A stretch of 33,409 nucleotides of DNA from Magnetococcales bacterium (GTDB taxonomy: Bacteria; Pseudomonadota; Magnetococcia; Magnetococcales; JADFZT01): contig JADFZT010000056.1 of NCBI GenBank assembly GCA_015232395.1, positions 1 to 33,409 of the forward strand, in the 5' to 3' direction. The notes under the pieces were generated by a model. That model was not told where the DNA came from, did no database searches, and saw only the letters and a list, made by a program, of their open reading frames with translations. Shown one piece after another: positions 8,736 through 17,300 of this stretch. The translations under genes and the position numbers were made by a program. Numbering within the stretch: position 1 is the stretch's first letter; each line of letters opens with the position of its first letter.

Positions 8736-9950
8736 ATGACTGATACGGGCCGAAAGGGGAAAATCCTCATCGTCATCCATAGCCTGGCACCCGGTGGGGC
8801 GGAGCGGGTGGCAGCGATGCTCTCCCTGGGGTTTGAAGCCCGGGGGTATGAGGTGGTTTTTGCCCTGTCGGAAAATATTTTTCATTTTCCCCATGGCGGG
8901 CGTGTGGTCGATCTCAAGACCCCGTCTTCTCCCAACTGGTTGATTCGTCTGCCCCGGCAGATCTTACGGGTGATACGGCTCAAAACAGCCATCAGCCGGG
9001 AGCAGCCCGATGCGGTATTGAGTTTTTTGCAGGGCTCCAACCTGGCCAATGCCATCGCCAGCGGTCGCCAGGCGGTTCTTTCCATTCGCAATGTGATGAG
9101 CCAGGAGCGCCCTTCGTTGCAGTGGATTGGGAGTGTGCTTTTTAAGCGCGCCCGTCGGATCATCACCCCTACCCGGGGGGTGCGGGCGGATTTGATCAAC
9201 ACCTTTGGCTTCCAACCGGAGCCTATCGTTCACATTCCCAATCCCGTGGATCGATCCTGGATCAAACAACGCGCTCAAGAAAAACTTCCAGAAAAATGGC
9301 AGGCTTTTTTTCAAAACCGGGTTTTTATCAATGTGGGTCGCTTGACTCCCCAAAAAGGTCAGGCCGGGCTCATTCGGGCCTTTGCCAAGCTTCACGAGAG
9401 TCAACCTGACACCAGGCTCTTTATCATGAGCGAGGGGGAGTTGCGGGGGGAGCTGGAAGCGTTGGTCCGCTCTCTGGGATTGGCCGATGTGGTGGCTTTG
9501 CCGGGATATCAGGACAATCCCCATCGCTTTATGGCCAGAGCCCAGGGATTTATCCTCTCAAGCCTCTATGAGGGGTTGCCCAACGTGGTGCTGGAGGCGT
9601 TGGCTTGTGGGCTGCCGGTGGTTGCCTTTGATTGTCATGGTGGGGGGGTGGGGGAGATCATGACCGCTTTTGGCAAGCACCCTCTCAAGTCCATCGAAGG
9701 CTCCAGGCTACAGAGGAGCCCCGGGGGATTTTTTGCGCCGTTGCCTGGGGAGATCAGCCCCGGGGAAATTGATGCCGGGGGGGAGGAGATGTTGGTGGAG
9801 GGGATGGGGCGGCTTTTGGCCAGTGACCGGGAGCTGTTTGATTTTGAGGCGGTGCTGACTCCTTTTGATCGGGATACCATTGTTGGGCGATATTGTCAGG
9901 TGCTGTTTGAAGGAAAAGCGGTAACGAACAAAACAGAGGAGGCCGGGTGA
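8736..9950 (+). CDS. GT4 family glycosyltransferase (404 aa)
   Basis: This is a retaining-type GT-B sugar transferase of glycan assembly. The N-terminus has ILIVIHSLAPGGAERVAAML, the classic GT4 opening. The middle has RNVMSQERPS and RIITPTRGVRADL. The C-terminal half has FINVGRLTPQKGQAGLIRAF and the EGLPNVVLEALACGLPVV segment, with the E-x7-E motif that binds the donor. A Gly-rich insertion around residues 298-345 is longer than usual. The stop overlaps the radical SAM start as TGATG, so the two proteins are probably made together. Donor and acceptor cannot be assigned. Confidence 0.9.
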   Translation: MTDTGRKGKILIVIHSLAPGGAERVAAMLSLGFEARGYEVVFALSENIFHFPHGGRVVDLKTPSSPNWLIRLPRQILRVIRLKTAISREQPDAVLSFLQGSNLANAIASGRQAVLSIRNVMSQERPSLQWIGSVLFKRARRIITPTRGVRADLINTFGFQPEPIVHIPNPVDRSWIKQRAQEKLPEKWQAFFQNRVFINVGRLTPQKGQAGLIRAFAKLHESQPDTRLFIMSEGELRGELEALVRSLGLADVVALPGYQDNPHRFMARAQGFILSSLYEGLPNVVLEALACGLPVVAFDCHGGGVGEIMTAFGKHPLKSIEGSRLQRSPGGFFAPLPGEISPGEIDAGGEEMLVEGMGRLLASDRELFDFEAVLTPFDRDTIVGRYCQVLFEGKAVTNKTEEAG

Positions 9951-11452
9951 TGCGTGATCGCAGGGAAAAAAGAGTTCTCTTGATGGAGCCCCCGTTCTGC
10001 CGCCTCTATCACGACAACTATGCGCTGATCAAATATCCCCTGGCGTTGGGCTATCTCAGTGGTGCGGTGGAAAAATGGACCGATTGGCGGGTGGAGACCT
10101 ATAACGCTGATTTTAACACCGACAAATGTATCGTTGTCGCCAACAGCTTTCTCATCGGCCCGGGCTATCAAAACTATCTGCAGCAGCTTGAAAACCCCAC
10201 CGCCCCGGTGTGGGATGAAATCAGGGCGACTTTAAAGGCCTTTCAGGCTGATGTGGTGGGGATTTCCGCCAAGTCCCAAAATTTTATGGCTGTGGCCCAA
10301 GTGGCGGCCATGGCCAAGGAGTTGCTGCCTGGGGTCACGGTCGTAGTCGGGGGGGCTCACCCCTCCATGGCTGGCGAGAAGGTGTTGGAGGTTGGTGAGA
10401 TCGATGTGGCGGTGGTCGGGGAGGGGGAGGAGACGTTGGTGGAACTCCTCAAAGCTTTGGAAAAGGGCGCTCCCTTGGTGGATGTTCCGGGATTGATCTT
10501 TCGGGGGGAGAAAGGCATTGTCCGCACCCCGCCCAGGCCCTTTATGGCTGATCTGGATATCCTGCCCTTTCCCATGGCCAATGCCCGGAAGGTGTTGAAG
10601 GATTATGACCGCTACCCACCGGACGCCTTCAGCCGGGTTTTTGCTGCCCGAGGCTGTCCCTACTCATGTACCTTTTGTGGCTCTCGCAACATCTGGAGCC
10701 AAAAAGTACGGTTCCGATCCGCTCAAAATGTCATCGATGAAATCAAGATGCTCCAGGGAATGGGTATCCACTATATCCATTTTGATGACGACACCTTTGG
10801 GGTAAAAATTTCCTTCATCCGGGAGTTGTGTAACGGCATGATCGAGCAGTGTCCGGATTTGACCTGGAGCTGTGAGATTGTGGTGGGGCTGATCCGGGAA
10901 GAGGTGGTTGATCTGATGGCGCGTTCCGGCTGCAAGATGGTGATGCTGGGGATCGAATCCGGCAACGACGGGATGCTGAAAAAAATTCGCAAAAATATCA
11001 CCATGGATGAGGCCCACCAAGCGGTGGATCTTCTGAAATCCCGGAATATCGAGGTGCAGACCTTTTTTATGGTGGGTTTTCCGGACGAGACCGAGGAGAC
11101 GTTGCAGGATACCCAGGTGGCGATGAAAAATATTCGTTCCGACAAAATTGCCTTTTCCATTTTTACCCCCTATCCCGGCACCGAACTTTTTCAGGTGTGT
11201 CATGAGCGGGGGCTGGTGGAGGATGATTTTAACGTTTCCCTCTACAACCACCAAAGCCCGGAAAACCACTTCACCCCCCACATTCCCAAAGCGCGGTTTC
11301 AGCAGCTGGTGGCTGAAACCGTCCGCATCGTTGACCGCAAAAACACCCTCAAGCAGTTCCGCCGTGTGCTGAAACTCCTCAAAGAGCAAGGTGTTGCCTA
11401 TACCGCTTCCCAAATATTTCGGTTTGTCTGGGGGCGGCTCAAAGCCCGTTGA
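9950..11452 (+). CDS. B12-binding-domain radical SAM protein
   Basis: The 500-aa protein has an N-terminal cobalamin-binding-like Rossmann domain (about 5-165, with VVGISAKSQNF and VVVGGAHPS) followed by a radical SAM core. The 4Fe-4S cysteines are in AARGCPYSCTFCGS (C235, C239 and C242 by my count), and the glycine-rich SAM-binding LGIESGNDGML lies near 335-345. The usual DxHxxG cobalamin motif is not visible, so B12 may not be bound. Such proteins methylate or rearrange unreactive carbons in natural products, lipids and glycans; the exact reaction is unknown. I chose the ATG at 9950 over the GTG at 9947 because GAGGAGG lies 7 nt upstream of the ATG. Its position last in the polysaccharide run suggests it modifies that product. 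Confidence 0.88.
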   Translation: MRDRREKRVLLMEPPFCRLYHDNYALIKYPLALGYLSGAVEKWTDWRVETYNADFNTDKCIVVANSFLIGPGYQNYLQQLENPTAPVWDEIRATLKAFQADVVGISAKSQNFMAVAQVAAMAKELLPGVTVVVGGAHPSMAGEKVLEVGEIDVAVVGEGEETLVELLKALEKGAPLVDVPGLIFRGEKGIVRTPPRPFMADLDILPFPMANARKVLKDYDRYPPDAFSRVFAARGCPYSCTFCGSRNIWSQKVRFRSAQNVIDEIKMLQGMGIHYIHFDDDTFGVKISFIRELCNGMIEQCPDLTWSCEIVVGLIREEVVDLMARSGCKMVMLGIESGNDGMLKKIRKNITMDEAHQAVDLLKSRNIEVQTFFMVGFPDETEETLQDTQVAMKNIRSDKIAFSIFTPYPGTELFQVCHERGLVEDDFNVSLYNHQSPENHFTPHIPKARFQQLVAETVRIVDRKNTLKQFRRVLKLLKEQGVAYTASQIFRFVWGRLKAR

Positions 11453-11543
11453 ATGATCGGGTTTTGCTGAGGTGTTTTTTTTGGCCTGTTGGCAGCTTTC
11501 CTCAAGGTTGACCTCTTAATATATAATTTGATAGAAGTATTAT

Positions 11544-11563
11544 GACCAAACATGGTTTGGGTC
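11544..11563. promoter_or_regulatory. Inverted repeat upstream of the 289-aa membrane protein
   Basis: CCAAAC-ATG-GTTTGG is a perfect 6-bp inverted repeat, extended by GAC/GTC with one bulged base (GACCAAAC ... GTTTGGGTC). It lies about 60 bp before the gene, shortly after an AT-rich stretch containing TATAAT (11522-11527). No -35 box sits at correct spacing to that TATAAT; TTGACC at 11508 is too close. An operator is possible but unproven. Confidence 0.35.
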
Positions 11564-11624
11564 ATCTATCACGTATAAGGTGATTTTATTCTCAATGAGA
11601 CTGTTTGATTAAAAGGGGGAAATA

Positions 11625-12494
11625 ATGGCTGAGACGGGGAAAACCAAAGGGGCAGAGACGGTTAAACCGTCTGATGGGGGGAGTGGGAAAGATAAGATGG
11701 CAGAGAGTGGCAACACCAAACGGGTGGATGCCATTCTGGAAGAGATAAAAACCAACCTTAAACCGGGTCTGAGTGAGGATGTTCAATTGGGGTTGGGCCA
11801 GCTGGTGGGGACTATGCACTCCCTTAAAAAGAGCGACAATTCGGTCTTGATTGGCGCTGCGGAAGTAGCTTCAAAAGGGCTTTTGCAAGATCCACCCAAC
11901 ACCAAAATGGCGGATACCATTCTGGTGAGTATCCAGCAAACCATGGTCTACACCCTGGGGCCTCTCAGGAAAAGATTATCCAAATATTCCAAACCCCTCC
12001 GGGCTATTTTTGGACTGACGGCCTCTCTGTTTTTGGTCTACATCGTTTTGTTGCTTGTTAGACATGCAACGTTTACAGATGGTTATTGGACACAAGAGGG
12101 TTGGGTCTATCTGGTGGTGGGTATGTCGGGAAGCGTTGGGGCGGTTACGAGTGTTTTGGTGCGTATCCGGGAAATTGTTGCTTCTGAGGATGCTGATCCT
12201 TTAACCCCCTTTCTAACCGGATTCGTTAAACCTCTGATTGGTCTTTCCTTTGCGGTGTTCGTAGCCTTTGCCATCCAATCCCAGGTGATTCCCATCACTC
12301 CCCCGGAGCTGGTGAACTCCTCGGCTGTCACACAGCCAGCGAGTTCCTCTGATTCCATGGAGCCCGTGAATCTTCCCTCTCCCAAAAAGAGTGACCCGAT
12401 CAATTTTTATATCGCCATCTCTTTTGTGGTGGGGTTTAGTGAGCGATTTGCCCGGGATCTGATCAGCAAGGTGGAAAGCACCCATACCAAGTAA
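11625..12494 (+). CDS. Hypothetical membrane protein, four predicted TM segments (289 aa)
   Basis: I do not recognise the family. The first 120 residues are soluble, charged and low in aromatic residues, and open with a Lys/Gly-rich, probably disordered stretch. Hydrophobic segments follow at about 130-152, 164-184, 204-224 and 262-278. Between the last two lies a Ser/Pro-rich loop (about 230-260). The final segment contains ISFVVGFSERFARDLI, a motif shape I associate with uncharacterised membrane proteins in which GFSERF sits at the end of the last helix. A GGGGG-type ribosome site precedes the ATG. The gene stands alone between the polysaccharide block and a convergent hydrolase gene. Confidence 0.75.
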   Translation: MAETGKTKGAETVKPSDGGSGKDKMAESGNTKRVDAILEEIKTNLKPGLSEDVQLGLGQLVGTMHSLKKSDNSVLIGAAEVASKGLLQDPPNTKMADTILVSIQQTMVYTLGPLRKRLSKYSKPLRAIFGLTASLFLVYIVLLLVRHATFTDGYWTQEGWVYLVVGMSGSVGAVTSVLVRIREIVASEDADPLTPFLTGFVKPLIGLSFAVFVAFAIQSQVIPITPPELVNSSAVTQPASSSDSMEPVNLPSPKKSDPINFYIAISFVVGFSERFARDLISKVESTHTK

Positions 12495-12543
12495 CCGGTT
12501 GGATGGTTTGATATCGGAATAGACCCAACCGCTGACAGCTGGT

Positions 12544-12590
12544 GGTGGGAGAGGGGACAAAAGGGGTCGATCACCCCATCCTCTCCCACC
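12544..12590. terminator. Nested hairpin between convergent genes
   Basis: The outer arms are a perfect 11-bp inverted repeat, GGTGGGAGAGG (12544-12554) with CCTCTCCCACC (12580-12590). Inside, GGGGT (12563-12567) pairs with ACCCC (12573-12577). Read on the minus strand, the inner hairpin is followed by TTTT, so it could terminate the DUF457-like gene, whose last codons it overlaps. The T-tract is short. Confidence 0.45.
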
Positions 12591-13599
12591 CCGCATCCTC
12601 TCCTGTGAGCATCTCCATAAAGGCATCGATGGTGGCTTTGCTGGTATCCCGGAAATTTTTAAACTCGACGTGGTTTTCAGGATTGTTCTGATCCAGCTCA
12701 ATGCCCCAGAGGGGGAGGGGGCTGGTGGGGAGGAGGGCGTAGCGCACATCCCCCAGCACGTTCATCCGCTCCGGGTGCCAGGAGAGATAGCCGTCGGAAA
12801 AGCGATTGAAGCGGACGATATCCTGGGCGGTAGTCGAAGAGATATCGATCCCCGGGGGAGGCGTGGCAGCATCAAATTTAGCCACGGAGCCTCCCGCCTG
12901 ATATTGGGGAGATTCGATATAACAGACCCGTACGGCATCGATATAAAACCGCGCTTGATGCTCGTAGACCCCCCGCCAGAGAATCAGATTACCCATGGTG
13001 GGCTTGACCACCAGGCGTTCGATGGTGTGCCCCCGCTTTTGGGCCAGATCCCGCACCACCGCCTCAGCCCGCCCCTGTTGAACCACTCCCAAAACCAAAT
13101 AGGATAGCCCTAGTACCATCCCGATTTGCGCCATTCGGGGGGCGGTTTTTTTCCAGCCCAATATCAAACAGACGATCAACAGGCCGGTAAAAAGAGGGTC
13201 CACCACCGAGACGATGGACCAGGCGATGCGGGCGTCACTGAAGGGCCAGAGAAGCTGTGTTCCATAGCTGGTACAGGCATCGAGCAGGCCGCTGGTGGCA
13301 TATCCCGCCAGGGCGAACCGAAAGACCGTTTTAAAATCGACAGGCTGCTTGCGAAAATAGAGCTGCCACAGCACCCATCCCACCAGCAGCCCACCCAAGG
13401 GAATGAACAGGAGGCTGTGGGTAAATTGCCGGTGAAATTCCAAAACCAGCAGGGAATCAGCGTTGGAACGAATCAGGATGTCAGCATCCGCTGGCAGTCC
13501 GGCGATAAAGCCGATGACGGTGGCTTTGCGGCTGTTTTCTTTGTTAGCCACCGCTTGGGCTGCTACCGCCCCCACGATGCCTTGGGTCAAGATATCCAT
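12571..13599 (-). CDS. Membrane-bound metal-dependent hydrolase, DUF457/YdjM-like
   Basis: The 342-aa protein starts MDILTQGIVGAVAAQAV, the standard opening of the DUF457 (LexA-regulated YdjM-like) inner-membrane family. It continues with IGFIAGLPADADIL and FHRQFTHSLLF, which hold the conserved Asp and His residues thought to bind metal. Several hydrophobic segments follow, then a soluble C-terminal part of about 150 residues. The substrate is unknown for the family. The frame is open upstream to a TTG at 13666-13668; I chose the ATG at 13597-13599 by family match, though its nearest purine-rich site (AGAGGG) is about 14 nt away. It converges with the membrane-protein gene. Confidence 0.82.
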   Translation of the reverse strand: MDILTQGIVGAVAAQAVANKENSRKATVIGFIAGLPADADILIRSNADSLLVLEFHRQFTHSLLFIPLGGLLVGWVLWQLYFRKQPVDFKTVFRFALAGYATSGLLDACTSYGTQLLWPFSDARIAWSIVSVVDPLFTGLLIVCLILGWKKTAPRMAQIGMVLGLSYLVLGVVQQGRAEAVVRDLAQKRGHTIERLVVKPTMGNLILWRGVYEHQARFYIDAVRVCYIESPQYQAGGSVAKFDAATPPPGIDISSTTAQDIVRFNRFSDGYLSWHPERMNVLGDVRYALLPTSPLPLWGIELDQNNPENHVEFKNFRDTSKATIDAFMEMLTGEDAGWERMG

Positions 13600-13686
13600 T
13601 TGGTTGGTTGAGATCCCTCTGCAAAATGTGATTCCAGCCAGAAAATTCACCGGAAACTCTACCAGCAAGGCAAGCGATAATCCATT

Positions 13687-13853
13687 ATCCTGGATCCGGT
13701 AGTTGGGCGTGTGCGGCGGCTGTAGCCTATCGGTTCGTATAGTGAATTGGAAAAAATTGTGGTGACCTGATTGGTCATGAGATTTTTTTCCAGTTTGCTT
13801 GACGGATCAAGAGGCTGCGGATCGTGTGCACGCCCAACTGCCGGATCCAGGAT
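13687..13853. repeat. 167-bp element bounded by 25-bp imperfect inverted repeats (MITE-like)
   Basis: The left arm is 13687-13711 and the right arm 13829-13853; they are reverse complements with one mismatch over 25 bp. The shared core reads ATCCTGGATCCGG on the left. About 117 bp lie between the arms and hold no convincing gene. The element fills the divergent gap between the DUF457-like gene and the FeoC-like gene, a stretch of about 360 bp without genes. It could be a miniature inverted-repeat element without its transposase, or a large cruciform or regulatory structure. I could not define a target-site duplication. Confidence 0.6.
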
Positions 13854-13960
13854 TATCAGCCAGAAGAAGGGGGAATCGGTGGTGCAGGAAGGAAGGCCGA
13901 ATGGTAAACTCGTTTTGATGAGGGGTGAATCCCTCTGCCAAACCCCTTGGGGAGTCCGCC

Positions 13961-14215
13961 ATGAACGACGGAATCATCCTGGAAACGGTTAAAGCACTCT
14001 TGCGGGATAAAAAAGAAATATTGCTGACGGATTTGGCCACTCACCTGATGTTGGATCCGGTGGAAACCCGGTTTTTGTTGGATCCCCTGATTCAATCAGG
14101 CCAGGTGGAGCGGATCTGGAAAGCCCCGGAGCAGGGGATATCCTGCTATTGTGAGCGGGACGAGGCGTTGCGCTGGGTGGGGGGTGGTGGGGCATATCCT
14201 GACGGTTTTGGTTGA
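13961..14215 (+). CDS. FeoC-like winged-helix protein (84 aa)
   Basis: Residues 1-60 give a winged-helix pattern like that of FeoC: a first helix (IILETVKALLRD), then EILLTDLATHLMLDPVETRFL, then PLIQSGQVERIWK. FeoC proteins normally have a C-terminal cysteine cluster. Here only two cysteines remain (SCYCERDE, about residues 67-70), so Fe-S binding is doubtful. No feoA or feoB is in the window, so it may be a general small DNA-binding or protein-binding regulator. I chose the ATG at 13961 because GGGGAG lies about 7 nt upstream; the frame is open back to 13925. The C-terminal tail is Gly-rich. It is 158 bp upstream of mfd on the same strand. Confidence 0.55.
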   Translation: MNDGIILETVKALLRDKKEILLTDLATHLMLDPVETRFLLDPLIQSGQVERIWKAPEQGISCYCERDEALRWVGGGGAYPDGFG

Positions 14216-14270
14216 AGTGACACCTCTGGCTACATTTGGTTTGGTTATCTCTTATAATCTTTTTTAATCT

Positions 14271-14299
14271 TTGACAAACGCGTCTCTCAGGCGAATAAA
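14271..14299 (+). promoter_or_regulatory. Candidate sigma-70 promoter for mfd
   Basis: A perfect TTGACA (14271-14276) and AATAAA (14294-14299) are separated by 17 bp, about 75 bp before the mfd ATG. The -10 is weak (four of six), but the spacing and the position in an AT-rich gap support it. Confidence 0.5.
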
Positions 14300-14373
14300 G
14301 ATTACTCTTTTCTGGTGCAGCACAGGCCCATTACCCCTCAGACGATCGAACCTCTCCGGATATTTTCTTCACC

Positions 14374-17300
14374 ATGACCCAGTCACACCCAGGTAACACA
14401 TTTTTTGCCCAGTTGCAGCCCCATCTTGAACGTACTGGTGCGCCCTATACCCAAATCGGGGCACTGCCGGAGGGGGGGATCTCCTGGTTTATTGCGCAGT
14501 TGGCCGCTGAACGTTCGGCACCGGTGGTTCTGGTAACAGATCGCCCCTCCCGAGCGGAAGCACTCCATCGGGAGCTGATGTTTTTAACCAGCGGTGAGGC
14601 CCGTCCGCCATCGATGCTGCCTTTTCCCGCCTGGGAGGTGCTCCCCTTTGAAGGGCTCTCCCCCTTTGGTCCACTGGTGGCGGAGCGGTTGGCGACTCTC
14701 TTTCGCTTGACTCAGATGAGTGGTCTGGGGCCGGTGTTGGCCGGGGATGAATCGGGCCACACCCGGGGAATTGTGATCACCACCCCAGCCGCACTCATGC
14801 AGCGGGTGATGCCCCGGGAGGTGTTGGCTCATCACGGCTTTGCCATCCGGGTGGGAGATCAACTGGACCTGCCCCAATTTCGGAAATTTCTCGCGGTCTC
14901 CGGCTATCACCCGGCGACCCAGGTGGCGGAGCCGGGAGAGTTTGCGGTGAGAGGGGGGATTGTCGATTTTTTTCCACCCGGTGGCGAGGAGCCGGTGCGC
15001 ATTGAGCTGTTTGGCGACGAAGTGGAAACTCTGCGCCATTTCGACCCCATGACCCAGCGCTCCACCGATGCCATTCCCCGGATTCAAGCCCTGCCCATGT
15101 GCGAGGTAATCCTGAACGAGGAGACCATCCGCACCTTTCGTAAAAATTTTCGCGCCGCCTTCGGGGGCAATGCCGCAGAAGATCCTATCTATAAATCCAT
15201 CTCCCAGGGGGAGAGCTTTCAGGGGATGGAGCATTTTCTCTCTCTCTTTCACGATGGGCTGGAGACTGTTTTTGACTATCTGCCGGAAGGATCCCTGTTT
15301 TTATTGGAAGCCAACGCCCTGGAAGCCGGGGTACGCCATGGGGGGGAGATCGCCGAGCGGGCAGGCCACGTGGGGGAAAACGAAACCGGCAACCGTCACT
15401 TGCCCCCAGATGCCCTCTATCTCTCTGGAGATGAGTTGAGCGCGTGTTTGAATCGCTTTTCGGTATTGTTGCAAGGTCCGGAAAAGGAGGTGGGGGATCT
15501 GGCTGCCGGATTCCTGCCCTTGCCGACATTTCGGGAAGCCGCCACCGATGAACAGAGCGAGGTGGTCGCCCGTGGGGTGCGCTATCTGGATGGCTTGAGA
15601 AATGCCGGGGTGAGGATTGGGGTCGCTGCACGCACTGTGGGGCAGCGGGAGCTTTTGCGGGATCTGCTGAAGGACCATAAAACCCACGCCGACGACACCC
15701 CCTCCTGGAAAGAGATCGCCCAGGCTTCCCCCGGCACCCTGGGGCTGGCGGTGGGGGATCTTGCCGGGGGATTTTATCACCCGGGCCAAAAGATTGCGTT
15801 GATTCCGGAAGGGGCCTTTCTCGGCAACCGGGTGCGCTCACGGGAGATGGACCGCCGGCAGTTGGATCAGCTGATTGCCTCCTTTGCAGATCTCAAGGAG
15901 GGCAACCTGGTGGTTCATGCCGATCATGGCGTCGGTCGCTATGGGGGGCTCCACACCCTGGATGTGGGGGCGCTGAAGAATGACTTTTTGCTGGTGAGCT
16001 ATGCCGGGGAGGATAAGCTCTACGTGCCGGTGGAAACCCTGGACCGGGTGAGTAAATATACCGGTGGGGAAGGGGCGGTGCTGGATAAGCTGGGGGGCCC
16101 CCGGTGGAAGCGGACCAAACAGAAAGCCCGGAAAAAAATTCTCGAAATGGCCGATGAGCTGGTACGGCTGCAAGCAGAACGGGAGGCGCGCAAGGGGTTC
16201 GCCTTTGCCGGTCCAGATCCCCTCTATCAGGAGTTTGCTGCGGCATTTCCCTTTGAGGAGACCCCCGACCAGTCCCAGGCGATCCAGACCGTGCTGGAAG
16301 ATATGGCCTCCCCCCGGCCCATGGATCGGCTGGTGTGCGGGGATGTAGGCTTCGGCAAAACCGAGGTGGCGCTGCGGGCGGCCTTCCGAGCGGTGATGGA
16401 TGGTAAGCAGGTGGCGATTTTGGCCCCCACCACCATTCTGGCCCAGCAACATTATGAAACCTTTGCCCGCCGCTTGGTCAACTATCCGGTCCGGGTAGCC
16501 TCTCTCTCCCGTTTTCGTTCCACGGTAGAGCTGCGAAAATCGATCACGGCACTGGCCCAAGGTCAGGTGGATGTGGTGATCGGTACTCATCGCTTGCTGC
16601 AAAAGGATGTGATTTTTAAAGATTTGGGGCTGCTGATCGTCGATGAGGAGCAGCGCTTTGGGGTGACCCATAAGGAAAAAATCAAAACCCTGCGTTCGAC
16701 GGTGGACATTCTCACCCTCACCGCCACCCCCATTCCCCGCACCATGCACATGGCCATGGCCGGAGTACGGGATATCTCCATCATCGCCACCCCCCCTGTG
16801 GATCGATTGGCGATTCGCACCATGGTGACCCACTATCGGCCAGAGCGGGTGCGGGAGGCGATTCTCAGGGAGGTCTATCGGGGGGGGCAGGTGTTTTATC
16901 TCTATAACCAAGTGCGGGATATCGACGCCTTCGCCTCCAAGTTGGCCAAGCTCGTTCCCGAAGCCAAGGTGGGGGTGGCCCACGGCCAGATGCGGGAAAA
17001 CCGCCTGGAGCGGGTGATGCTTTCGTTCTATCGCCAGGAGTTTAACGTCCTGGTATGCTCCACCATCATCGAAAACGGCGTGGATATCCCTTCCGCCAAC
17101 ACCATCCTGATTCACCGGGCGGATAAGTTTGGCTTGGCTCAGCTCCATCAGCTACGGGGCAGGGTCGGGCGCTCCGGGCGTCGGGCTTATGCCTATCTGC
17201 TGATTCCCCATCGGGAGCGGCTCAGCCGGGATGCCGCCAGGCGTTTGGAGGCCATCGAAACCCTGGGGGATCTGGGGGCGGGATTTTTGCTGGCCACCCA

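Noticed and set aside
11481-11497. Possible sigma-54 promoter (TGGC ... AGCT with GG-N10-GC spacing) upstream of the 289-aa membrane protein
   Set aside because: Only the invariant GG and GC and a few bases match; the -12 region lacks TTGC. It could easily be chance, and no activator gene is adjacent.
15838-17148. Long minus-strand open frame opposite mfd
   Set aside because: Same effect. The plus strand carries conserved Mfd helicase motifs throughout, and the antisense peptide is low-complexity in type with no start signal.
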